Shown: positions 1 to 8,400 of the stretch, in pieces | Position numbering within the stretch: the stretch's first letter is position 1 | Layout of the letters: each line of letters begins with the position of its first letter | Origin: Pseudomonadota bacterium | GTDB lineage: Bacteria; Pseudomonadota; Alphaproteobacteria; Sphingomonadales; Sphingomonadaceae | Assembly: GCA_023394965.1 (NCBI GenBank) | Contig: JAEWZX010000023.1 | Location: 1-36,579, forward strand | Direction of reading: 5' to 3' | Length of the DNA: 36,579 nt | The notes under the pieces: model-generated | Told to the model about the DNA's origin: nothing | Seen by the model: only the letters and a program-made list of their open reading frames with translations | Database searches by the model: none | Program-made: the position numbers and the translations under genes

Positions 1-126
1 TTCGCCAAGCTCAAATGCTCGCGCCGCCTCGCAACCCGATACGACAAAACCTCAGCAAGCTATCTCGGCTTCATACATATCGCCGCCGCCCGCCTCTGGA
101 CCAATCAGTTTGTCAACAGGGCCTAG
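1..126 (+). pseudogene. IS5-type transposase, C-terminal end only (cut by window edge)
   Basis: Reading from base 1 in frame gives 41 residues ending in a TAG stop at 124-126. The peptide contains RRLATRYDKTSASYLGF and ends RLWTNQFVNRA. This is the characteristic C-terminus of IS5/IS4-type DDE transposases, in which R-ATRYDKT-SYL-F is followed by a helix ending in RLW--FVN. The last catalytic Glu region lies outside the window, so I cannot say whether the element is intact further left. No inverted repeat could be assigned with confidence just after the stop. It marks the left side of the window as the edge of an insertion sequence. Confidence 0.72.
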
Positions 127-551
127 ACATTTCCCAAGAGACACCGAACATTAGCGCGGTAGCATTGGCCAGTGGTGTCGGCTCTATTGTACGATACATC
201 CTTGTTGTCCCGCACATCCTTATCGAAGCCTTCCGCGAATAGTCGGGAGAAGAGGGCAGGATCGCTTTCAATCGCATCACTGTGATCTTCGGACTTCGAA
301 CAACCAAGGACGGCTATCAAGAGCTAGACAACAGCGCTGACTGGTTTTCTTCGACTATAGCAATTCGCTCCCGAAAACTTCATCGCTGGTACCATACAGG
401 CAGTATTGTGCGTCTCACGAGAAATTGGATGATCTTCGGACCAAGCGATGCATTGTGTCGGTGAGGCGTTTTGACGGCGTGCAAAGTCGATATATTGTTA
501 AGGCACTGTCAAGCTAAGAAACGGTTTTATGCTTAAGTAAAGGAGTTCGTC
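127..551. other. Non-coding stretch between IS5 end and secreted-protein genes
   Basis: No convincing coding sequence is seen on either strand: the open frames are short, lack ribosome binding sites and give low-complexity or arginine-rich peptides. It should hold the right end of the IS5-type element, whose limit I could not place, followed by the promoter region of the gene starting at 552. Confidence 0.5.
471..498 (+). promoter_or_regulatory. Candidate sigma70-like promoter for the secreted-protein pair
   Basis: TTGACG (471-476) is followed after 16 bases by TATTGT (493-498), about 55 bp upstream of the first ATG. The -35 is good and the -10 is weak (4/6). It is the best match in this intergenic region, but no experiment supports it. 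Confidence 0.3.
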
Positions 552-902
552 ATGCGTGTAACGCTTCTCGCTGCTTCCGCTGCTATGCTATTCGCCGTTC
601 CCTCTGCCGCACAAGTAATGATTGATTTGCCGATCTGGAGCAACGGTATGCTTGGGCAACAGACCATGCGGAGTACTTTCGATCACTATGACGAAACTCA
701 TGATATCGATGACGAGCCCGAGCAGCGACAGACTCGTTCTCCAGGTTGCTCAGCCGACGCCTTGCCAGCGGCTGACCGCCGCCGGATGGAGGTGGAGTAT
801 GTTCGCCGGCTGCGCGCTGACGGCAAGCCCAGTGCAGATGCGTGGGTGCGCGAACAGGGTATGCGCTTCCGACAAAAGTTGATCGCTGAAGGTGTCTGCT
901 GA
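552..902 (+). CDS. Small secreted protein, first of a tandem paralog pair
   Basis: This is a 116-residue protein of unrecognised family. A clear Sec signal peptide (MRVTLLAASAAMLFAVPSAA, about residues 1-20) predicts export to the periplasm or beyond. A charged, Asp/Glu-rich linker follows, then a C-terminal module from C66 to C116 starting CSADALPAADRRRME and ending AEGVC, bounded by cysteines. The module matches residues 69-119 of the next gene at 42 of 51 positions. AAAGGAG lies about 8 bases upstream of the ATG and supports this start. The stop overlaps the next start (TGATG), so the pair is probably translationally coupled. The paired cysteines suggest a disulfide or metal site, but this is speculation. 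No function is assigned. Confidence 0.75.
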   Translation: MRVTLLAASAAMLFAVPSAAQVMIDLPIWSNGMLGQQTMRSTFDHYDETHDIDDEPEQRQTRSPGCSADALPAADRRRMEVEYVRRLRADGKPSADAWVREQGMRFRQKLIAEGVC

Positions 903-1414
903 TGAGGACATTCCAAACAGTCTCCGTGGTGGGACTACCGCTCGTGGCAGTTTTGCTCTCAACCGGTGTGCTGGCACAGGATAGCAATACGCTTAACCGC
1001 CATCTCGAACACCAGCAGTGGCAACGTTTGCAGGATCACCAGATGGAGTCCCGGAAAATGGACGTACGGCGTCAGAAGACCGCCGTCAGGGCTCAGTCAC
1101 AGGCTTGTTCGGCCGATGCTTTGCCCGCTGCTGATCGCCGTCGTATGGAAGCCGATTATATGCGTCGTCTTCGCGCGGACGGCAAAGCCAGCGCGGATGC
1201 CTGGGTTCGCGAGCAAGGCCGAAAATTCCGGCTGAAACTGGTTGCTGAAGGTATTTGCCCTGGACCTGACGGCAAAAAGCGCATCGCTCGGACCGATACC
1301 TCAGATAAGAGCGAGGAGGGGTGTGACATGGTGATGCGTCCCGTTGCCGGCTTGGGAGGCGCACCAATGACTATGGCGATGGTGCCCGACTGCGGCGGAG
1401 ACGACGACGATTGA
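902..1414 (+). CDS. Small secreted protein, second paralog with acidic tail
   Basis: This 170-residue protein has an N-terminal hydrophobic signal (VSVVGLPLVAVLLSTGVLAQ) and a Gln/Arg/His-rich spacer (about 28-67). The same cysteine-bounded module as its upstream neighbour occupies C69-C119. An added C-terminal extension carries a further Cys pair and ends in a Gly/Asp tail (CGGDDDD). Its start shares one base with the upstream stop. In the first 15 codons of the module all residues are identical to the paralog, yet 10 codons differ synonymously, so the duplication is old and the protein sequence has been conserved. The family is not recognised; periplasmic or secreted location is the only safe inference. 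Confidence 0.75.
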   Translation: MRTFQTVSVVGLPLVAVLLSTGVLAQDSNTLNRHLEHQQWQRLQDHQMESRKMDVRRQKTAVRAQSQACSADALPAADRRRMEADYMRRLRADGKASADAWVREQGRKFRLKLVAEGICPGPDGKKRIARTDTSDKSEEGCDMVMRPVAGLGGAPMTMAMVPDCGGDDDD

Positions 1415-1480
1415 TATTTGGACGTCGTTCAACAGCTGGTTAGTTAAGACAGTCGAAAAAAGCGCCCGCGGGCACAAAGT

Positions 1481-2908
1481 CTATTCGGTGCCGAAGCCAA
1501 CGCGCGGGACTGCTGCCCAAGAGGTGTCTTTTCGAAAATAGCGGCGAATGCCGTTCAGGCGGTACCAGAGATTGATCTGGCGATAGCCGAAATTCTCGAT
1601 CACTGCGGCGAGGCCTATCCGCAGTAGATCCTTTGCATTCGGCGTGCGTCGCAGTTGTTTTTCTTCCAGAGCCAACGTGCCGACGCTCAGGGCGCATCCA
1701 AAAACTACCGACACGAAGAAGAAGGCAATCGCCATCATCGGATCCAGTAGGCCTAGCAAAGCTGCGGCCGGCAGTACGAAATAGCCGAGCAGTTCCGCAG
1801 GTGGGCCAAGGATGTCCTCAAGGACGATATGCGGCATCGCGAGCAAGCCGATGCGGCCGTAGCGCGGATTGCCGATCATGCGGCGATGGCGTTGCAAAGT
1901 TTCGAGGGCACCCTGCTGCCAGCGGGCGCGCTGATTATCCAAACCGTTGAGCGCGGCCGGCGCTTCCGTCCAGCACACGATATCGGGGACGAAAGCAATA
2001 CGATACTCGCGTTTTTTGTCACGCATGAAGCGGTGCATCCGCACCACCAGTTCCAGGTCTTCCCCCACTGTGTCGTGCCGATAGCCGCCCATCTCGACCA
2101 GGGTCGACCGCCGGAACAGCCCAAACGCACCCGAAATCAGCATAAGCGTATTCGTATGGGCGTTGGCGACCCGGTTCATGAGGAATGCCCGCAGATATTC
2201 CACGATCTGGAATCTTGGCACCATTTCCTTGGCAATCCCGATCTTCTGCAACGATCCACCCTTGATCGTGCAGCCATTGGCTATTCTGATCGCGCCGCCC
2301 ACGGCCACCAGCCGGTCGTCGTCATACATGAAGGGCTCGGCCGCGCGCAGCAGCCCGTCGGGTTCGATGATGGAATCTGCATCGATAATGCAGACCAGCG
2401 GAGTTCGTGCAAAGCCAATGCCCGCGTTTGCAGCGTCGGCTTTCCGGCCATTTTCCTTGTCCACGACCAGAAGGTTTGGGTAACGAAGCGAGCGATACGT
2501 CTTGTGTATCCGGGTCGTTTGCAATTGTGCAATCTGGGTGCGGTGTGTCTCGTGCATTTCGAACGCGCGCACGAGTTCGCCGAGAGTGTCGTCGGAAGAG
2601 CCGTCATTCACCACGATCACCTCGTGTTCGGGGTATTCCAGCGCGAGCAGTGCTCGCACGCTCTGTACGATGGAAAGCTCTTCGTTATAGGCCGGGGCGA
2701 TAACGGAAATCGGCAGCGCAAGGTCGGCATAACGATGCCACAGATCGCGGGCGCCATCGCCCGGACGCACTCTGGTGGCGAAGACCCAGGCAGCGATCAA
2801 TAGCTGCACCAGGGCGATGAGGTTGCGAAGCGCGACAATAAGGAAGCATGTGAAAGCAGCCCATATGATAACGCTCGCGACGATTTCGATGAATTCTGCC
2901 CACGTCAT
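1481..2908 (-). CDS. Processive family 2 glycosyltransferase, membrane bound
   Basis: This 475-residue protein resembles the PgaC/BcsA/hyaluronan synthase branch of GT2 enzymes, which polymerise an activated sugar and pass the chain through the inner membrane. An N-terminal hydrophobic segment (about 10-50) precedes the catalytic domain. That domain shows VVNDGSSDDT (about 97-106), IIDADS (about 173-178), GEDLEL (about 281-286, the TED-like acidic motif) and NQRARWQQG (about 323-331, the Q-RW motif of processive enzymes). Several hydrophobic segments follow (about 355-430). There is no PilZ domain, so direct c-di-GMP control is not evident. Its ATG overlaps the stop of the HEAT-repeat gene by 4 bases. 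It is the last gene of the operon. The sugar used cannot be read from sequence. Confidence 0.85.
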   Translation of the reverse strand: MTWAEFIEIVASVIIWAAFTCFLIVALRNLIALVQLLIAAWVFATRVRPGDGARDLWHRYADLALPISVIAPAYNEELSIVQSVRALLALEYPEHEVIVVNDGSSDDTLGELVRAFEMHETHRTQIAQLQTTRIHKTYRSLRYPNLLVVDKENGRKADAANAGIGFARTPLVCIIDADSIIEPDGLLRAAEPFMYDDDRLVAVGGAIRIANGCTIKGGSLQKIGIAKEMVPRFQIVEYLRAFLMNRVANAHTNTLMLISGAFGLFRRSTLVEMGGYRHDTVGEDLELVVRMHRFMRDKKREYRIAFVPDIVCWTEAPAALNGLDNQRARWQQGALETLQRHRRMIGNPRYGRIGLLAMPHIVLEDILGPPAELLGYFVLPAAALLGLLDPMMAIAFFFVSVVFGCALSVGTLALEEKQLRRTPNAKDLLRIGLAAVIENFGYRQINLWYRLNGIRRYFRKDTSWAAVPRVGFGTE

Positions 2909-3879
2909 GTCGCGACTGCCAGTTTGTCGACGGTATCCAGTTCCGGTGCGAGATGTTCCAGTGCCTGCTCGGCTCGCAAACGCACCCAGAGTTGCTCGTC
3001 CGCACGCAGGCGCGAAAGTTCAGGCACTGCATCGCGCAATCCCAGTTGTCTGCTGGCGGCGATTGCCTGCAAGCGGACCGAAGTCACAGGATCTGTCAGG
3101 CCAGCCAATACCCAACGCGCCGCTATCGGATGACCAAGCTTGGCCGAGGATCGGAGCGCCGCACAACGTATCTCGGGCTCTGCCGAAGACGCTGCCTTCT
3201 CGAGCGCATCGACGACAGTCATATCGCCCGACCAGCCGAGGGCGTCGATAATCTGGGCGTGCCATGCCACCTCAAGCTCGTCTTCCAAAAGAAGCGCCAT
3301 TTGCTCAGGAAAGAGCGGTGCTGTTGATCGCAGCAAAGCCATGTCGAGACGGGTGGGTTGTCGACTTAAAGCCTTGAGCAGGCGGAGCGTTTCGCGTGGT
3401 GGCGGAAGCGCGGAGTTAGCGGCCAAGGCAAACGCCGCTTCCAGCCGCACTTTCGGATCCCGGTCACGCGCCATCAGCTCGCGTAGCCGGCCAATACACA
3501 CCTCGCTGCCGAAGCGCTGTAACAGGTGGATAGCGTTGATGCGTTCAGAGCGATAGATACTGCGCGAATTGCGAACCGTATTGGCCAAGACGCCATCCAG
3601 TTCTGCAATCTGTAGAAGGCGTGCCTTTTCCTTTCCTCTGAGGAGCGGTAGGATCCTGGAAATTGCTTCCAGTTTGGCTTTGGTTGGCCAGCGCCGATAC
3701 TCGACCTTTTGTCCCGCGACACGCTGCAGATAGTTGCGAGTGATCAACGTATCACGCTCGTCCAGGCGCGCTTTGTTTCTTTCCGAAAGATATCTCCGGA
3801 ACACAAGTACCAGAAATAAGAAAGATACCGCTAGGGCACAAAGAGTGGTGCCGAAAGCCACTTCTTCATAGGGAGTCAT
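2905..3879 (-). CDS. Membrane-anchored HEAT-repeat protein
   Basis: This 324-residue protein starts with one transmembrane segment (about residues 8-28, FGTTLCALAVSFLFLVLVF). A basic stretch and a predominantly helical body follow, with repeated alpha-hairpins of HEAT type, such as RLRELMARDRDPKVRLEAAFALA and WVLAGLTDPVTSVRLQAIAASRQLG, up to the end. HEAT arrays are protein-binding scaffolds. With a single N-terminal anchor this one probably lies on the cytoplasmic face and bridges the glycosyltransferase to another component. It overlaps both neighbours by 4 bases (ATGA), which implies coupled translation and fixed stoichiometry. It could equally be a regulatory adaptor that receives the response regulator. 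No catalytic motif is visible. Confidence 0.75.
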   Translation of the reverse strand: MTPYEEVAFGTTLCALAVSFLFLVLVFRRYLSERNKARLDERDTLITRNYLQRVAGQKVEYRRWPTKAKLEAISRILPLLRGKEKARLLQIAELDGVLANTVRNSRSIYRSERINAIHLLQRFGSEVCIGRLRELMARDRDPKVRLEAAFALAANSALPPPRETLRLLKALSRQPTRLDMALLRSTAPLFPEQMALLLEDELEVAWHAQIIDALGWSGDMTVVDALEKAASSAEPEIRCAALRSSAKLGHPIAARWVLAGLTDPVTSVRLQAIAASRQLGLRDAVPELSRLRADEQLWVRLRAEQALEHLAPELDTVDKLAVAT

Positions 3880-5009
3880 CGTGGGCCGAACCGATGGGTT
3901 AACGCCAGGCTGCCCGTCCAGCGGCGGTAACTGTTTGCGCGGTTTTCATAGCTGCCTGCGGCGGAAAGGGAGAGCCTTTCGAACACCGGTACCGCGAACC
4001 CGACGGCTGCGCTGCGCAATTGCTGAACACCGTCTGCTTCCACATCGGGATAGCTGGCCGCTATGGCGAAAAGCGAATGCTGCCGCCCAAGTCCGTAGTC
4101 CAGTCGCAGTGATCCGCCGAGGCGATAGCTCTGGCCACCGCCGAAAATATTGATCGCTTTTCCCGTTACGGAAAAGTCTGGACCGAATGCAACGCGGAGC
4201 CCTGGCTGAAACGCCACGATCATACCGGTTTCATACTTGGCCACGCGCACATCGCCCAGAGCAGTCAGCCCCGGTGCCGCAGCCGCTTCACCTCCGGCTG
4301 CGAGGCTCCATTTTTCCTGGAAATCGGCATTTGGAACCACTGTAGCGGCGACATAGCCGAATCCATTGTCGATACGTTTGTCGAAACGAGCACTGAGACG
4401 GATGTCGGACGCATTGCGCTCTTCACGCATCGCGCCCAGACTCACCGTGTCGTCAGCCGACGTATCGAGCGCCACAACCAGGCTCTGGTTGTTCCATGTC
4501 TGGCTCGAGCCATTACGCAGTTTTATGGAGGATAGACCTGCACCTACGGAAATTGCGCGCAGCTGTACTCCTTGAGACTTCTCCTTCCGCTTCAGCGAGG
4601 CCTGGAGTTCGGCCAGGTCGGGATAATTGGGATCGCGAGCAGAGATCATCGCGGCGGTAGCTTCGGCAGCGGCCGTTTCTCCGCGCCAGTTAAGAATATA
4701 GGCACGGGCAAGGGCAACATCGAGATCGTCTGGAGCCAGACGTGCGGCATTGTTGATCGTCTGCATCGCCACATCCAATTTGCCATCGGCCGCCTCGACC
4801 ATTGCAAGCCGTCTCAGCAGATCGACATTATCCGGCGAAAGTGCGAGAAGGGATTGGAGAATTTCTCGAGCTTTGTCGTATTCTCCTGCAGATCTCGCAG
4901 CCGCTGCCGCCTCAACCTGAGCACTATACTCGGTTGGAATGTCCTGAGCGGCCAGCGGAACTGCTATCCCGGCAGCTCCCATCGCGAATAGGCGAGGTAT
5001 CAGTTTCAT
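3876..5009 (-). CDS. TPR plus YaiO-like outer membrane beta-barrel protein
   Basis: This 377-residue protein has a signal peptide (about 1-21, ending PLAAQ). Tetratricopeptide-type helical repeats follow at about 28-130 (AGEYDKAREILQSLLALSPDN and DGKLDVAMQTINNAARLAPDD). From about 148 to the end is a region of alternating hydrophobic strands typical of YaiO-like or PgaA-type barrels. A periplasmic TPR domain attached to an outer membrane barrel is the architecture used to guide synthase-dependent polysaccharides across the periplasm and out. Sitting in one operon with a processive GT2 enzyme, it is the likely export component. It overlaps the response regulator upstream and the HEAT gene downstream by 4 bases each. 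The chain ends in RFGPR rather than a terminal aromatic residue. Confidence 0.75.
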   Translation of the reverse strand: MKLIPRLFAMGAAGIAVPLAAQDIPTEYSAQVEAAAAARSAGEYDKAREILQSLLALSPDNVDLLRRLAMVEAADGKLDVAMQTINNAARLAPDDLDVALARAYILNWRGETAAAEATAAMISARDPNYPDLAELQASLKRKEKSQGVQLRAISVGAGLSSIKLRNGSSQTWNNQSLVVALDTSADDTVSLGAMREERNASDIRLSARFDKRIDNGFGYVAATVVPNADFQEKWSLAAGGEAAAAPGLTALGDVRVAKYETGMIVAFQPGLRVAFGPDFSVTGKAINIFGGGQSYRLGGSLRLDYGLGRQHSLFAIAASYPDVEADGVQQLRSAAVGFAVPVFERLSLSAAGSYENRANSYRRWTGSLALTHRFGPR

Positions 5010-5377
5010 GATGACTTGCCGAGAAGCCCCGAAATGCGAACCAGAAGTTCCTGAGGGATAAAGGGTTTCGTGAGATATTCCGCAGCACCCCCCTTGAGGC
5101 CTGCAATAATGTCTGCCTCGCCATCGCGTGCGGTCAGCATAACCACGGGAATATGGTTCAGATCGGCGTCCGCCTTCAGTTCCGCCAGCACTTCTGGGCC
5201 GGCAAGGATCGGCATCATGGAATCGAGAACGATGAGCTCCGGCGGGTTTTCTCTCGCATTGGCTAATGCTTCTTCGCCGTTACGAGCAACGGATACGGAA
5301 TGTCCTGCCCCCTCAAGGCGGAATTTTAGAATTTCGACCAATATCGGGTCGTCGTCGGCAATTAGTATGTCGGCCAT
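5006..5377 (-). CDS. Single-domain response regulator (REC only)
   Basis: This 123-residue CheY-like receiver has the acidic pocket at D8-D10, the phosphoacceptor D52 (LIVLDSMMP), the conserved Thr in VVMLTARD (about 80) and Lys in YLTKPF (about 100). No DNA-binding or enzymatic output domain follows, so its output must be protein-protein contact. It lies 66 bp downstream of the hybrid kinase on the same strand and overlaps the barrel gene by 4 bases. The natural reading is that the kinase, through its own REC and HPt modules, phosphorylates this receiver. The receiver would then act on the HEAT protein or the glycosyltransferase rather than on transcription. That output is inference. Confidence 0.87.
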   Translation of the reverse strand: MADILIADDDPILVEILKFRLEGAGHSVSVARNGEEALANARENPPELIVLDSMMPILAGPEVLAELKADADLNHIPVVMLTARDGEADIIAGLKGGAAEYLTKPFIPQELLVRISGLLGKSS

Positions 5378-5443
5378 TCTTAAATCCGTATCGCAGAATA
5401 TATTAAAAGATGATCAAATGAAATGTCGGTCAAGCTGCTGAAA

Positions 5444-8400
5444 TCAATCCCGATCCAGGCGAGCCGTTCTTCTGGGAGTGCGCATCGACTGGTTAAGCGC
5501 TGTCGCCAAGCGCGTCCGTACGCTTTCCAGCAGGTCCAGTATCGCCTCGTCGCCTTGCGCCGCATTGATTTCTCGCTGGCTTGCCCGACACGCCTCGCCC
5601 AGCGTCTCTTGCCCGAAATAGGCCGCCACTCCGGCAATCTGGTGTAGGAGGGTGGCGATTTCCTGCTTCTCTTCTTCGGTTATGCTCTGTTTCTGAAACA
5701 CCGCGTCGATGGCGTCGAGCGCCACCCGATTACGTTCTTCAAACATGGCGCGAAGACGAGGGTCGGTTTCTTCTTCGATTGCTTCGGCCTGTGGCGGCGC
5801 AGTGCTTTCCGAGGGCGATGACCATTGGGCGATTGCGGTACGCAATTGTTTGAGCCGGAGAGGTTTGGCAAGATGACCTTGCATCCCGGCGTCCTGGCAG
5901 CGCTGTATATCGTCGGAATAGGCGTTGGCCGTCACTGCAAGAATGGGCAGCGTTTCGGCATCGATACCCATCTCTCGGATTAGGCGAGATGCCTCCAAAC
6001 CGTCCATTTGGGGCATCTGCATGTCCATCAGCACGAGGTCATATGGGTCACCACGGTCGCTTGCACGAATGACAGAGTCGACCGCCTCCCGCCCATCGCG
6101 AGCGAGTTCGCAGTCATGGCCGGCCTTCTCCACCATTTCCATGGTAAGTTGCTGATTCACAGGATTATCTTCTGCTACAAGAATGCGCAGCCTGGTGTCC
6201 GGGGCATAATCGTCGGCCGTGTCGGCAGTGGTAGTAGTGCTCGATGTCTCGTCAGCGATTTGGAGCGGCAAGGACAAGGTGAAGGTGGAGCCTTTGCCCA
6301 GTTCACTTTCCGCCCACAGCTCTCCGCCCATCAATCCAGCCAACTCGGCGCTTATCGGGAGGCCAAGGCCTGTCCCCCCGTACCGCCGCGCCGTGGTGTC
6401 GTCGGCCTGAGTGAATTTCCCGAAAATACTTTCCAGACGGCTTGCCGGGATCCCGATCCCTGTGTCGCGCACGGTAATCGATATCCAGTCCGACCTATCC
6501 TCTTCCCGACGGCGAACGTCAGCTGAAATGCTCACTTCCCCTTCTTCGGTGAACTTCAGAGCGTTGCCGACAAGATTCAGAACGATCTGCCGCAGCCGCA
6601 TCTTGTCCACCAGAACCCGCGCCGGCAGAGATGAAGCGATATTCAGGGTCAAAGAAAGATTTTGTCCGCTTGCCACAGGCTCCATCAGGCGTTGACAGCT
6701 TCGTAGCGTGTGTCGCAGATCGGTGGGCTCCGGCACAATTGCCATTTGCTTGGCTTCGATTTTCGCAAAGTCCAGCAGGTCGTTCAGTAGTCTGAGCATT
6801 GCATTACCGGAATCGGCGATCATTTGCAGCCGCCGCTTTTGGGCTGGCTTTTCCTCTTCCGCCAACGCCAATTCAGTGAAACCTAGAACTCCATTCATTG
6901 GCGTGCGTATTTCGTGGCTCATGTTGGCCAGAAAACTGGATTTCGCCTTATCCGCAGCCAGCGCTTCCTCGATAGTTTCAGTCAACCGCTCGCGCATGAG
7001 TGTTTCTTCGGTACGGTCGATGATGACACCGAGAATGGCGGTCGGCTCGCCATTGTTGTTGGTATCCACTCGGCCCCGCACTTCCACATGACGGATACCA
7101 CCGCCAACCTCTAGTAGACGCGCTTTGAAATAATAAGGCCGACAGTCGGCAAGGGCTGCCTCAATCGATTTCTCGACGATCGGTCTGTCTTCGGGATGAT
7201 AGAATTCGATAGCGTGTTCGAGGTCGGGCGCAGGCCCCGGTTCAAGTCCGTGCAGGCGATAGACCTCATCAGACCAGCGTATCTGATTGGCGAGAACATC
7301 GAAGTGCCAATGACCAATATGCGCCGTTGCCTCAGCCATCTCGAGCATCCGATTGCGCTCGGCCAGTTCGGCGGTCGCTACTTTCACTTCGTGTAGGACA
7401 TGATTTTCCCGGCGCATGAATGTCACGAGAAGAACGCCGAGGAGAACGGTGATCATCAACCCGCTCGCAATAACGACAATCGGCGCACTGGAAGAATACC
7501 GCTGTTCGAAGCCTGGCAGGCTTCTCCAGCGGAGGGTGATTGGCTGTCCTGCCAGCCTGATTGTGCGTTGGATCTCGAACTTGGAGGCGGGGCTCACATC
7601 GCCTGTCGAGTATAGGAGCGCATCGGAGGCTATGGTGTCGCCATGGTAGACATCGAGCGCAAACTCATCTCCCTGGCGAGGGTTGAGGGCCTCCATCAGT
7701 TCTTCGGCGACCAGCGGAGAATACACCCACTTCCCCGTCGGCTTGCCACCAGAATTCAGCACGGGGAGTACCAGCAAAAAGCCTGCGCCTTGCCGGGAAT
7801 CCTGTACCAGGATGATTGGACGCGTCATAACCGCATCCTTGCTCTTCAAAGAAAGTGCGATAGCCTCGCGTCGTCCTTGTTCGAAAGCGAGATTAAGGCC
7901 GAGTGCTGCAAGGTTGTTTCCCAGTGGTTCAATCCGGTTGATAACAAAGTGCTCTTTTCTGTTGATCACCGGATGTATTTCGAACCGAGCGCCGAATTCG
8001 CGGAGAAATTGCTCGCGAAATATTGGAAGCTCTTCGTCTGGAACCGCCTCGAAAGTGCCTAAGCCTCGCATGCCCGGATAGGAGCGAGCGATTTCCAGCC
8101 TTTCGACATAGTCGTGCCAATCGGAAGGAGACACACGATCGGCAATCATTACAAAAGCGGCGGCGCCCTGCAGTGCCCGCTGATACACTTGGAGGCGATA
8201 ACGCAACGCTTCGTCTGTGTCTTCCGCCAGCGCGGTAAACCTAGTTTCAAGCTGTTCATGCTCTCGCTCGGAGATGAAGCGCCAAGTATAAAAAGTGAGC
8301 AGAAGCGTGGTGATGAGGCTTATCGCGACAAGCGAATTTGCGCCCTGCAATGACCGCTCCTGCCATCGTACGGAGACGGGCGACCAAGTCGACAGCAGCA

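Noticed and set aside
15..242. 75-codon open frame at the left edge
   Set aside because: It overlaps the IS5 transposase C-terminus in another frame and encodes no recognisable protein; the transposase frame from base 1 matches a known family.
282..464. 60-codon frame after the IS5 fragment
   Set aside because: No ribosome binding site, no family resemblance, and its composition is like the surrounding non-coding DNA.
1829..2803. 324-codon frame opposite the glycosyltransferase
   Set aside because: It lies wholly antisense to a gene with clear GT2 motifs; long antisense frames are expected in GC-rich DNA.
1481..5377. Cellulose (bcs) or PNAG (pga) operon
   Set aside because: No PilZ domain, BcsB, BcsZ, BcsC or PgaB deacetylase gene is present, and the HEAT protein and receiver-only regulator are not part of either system.
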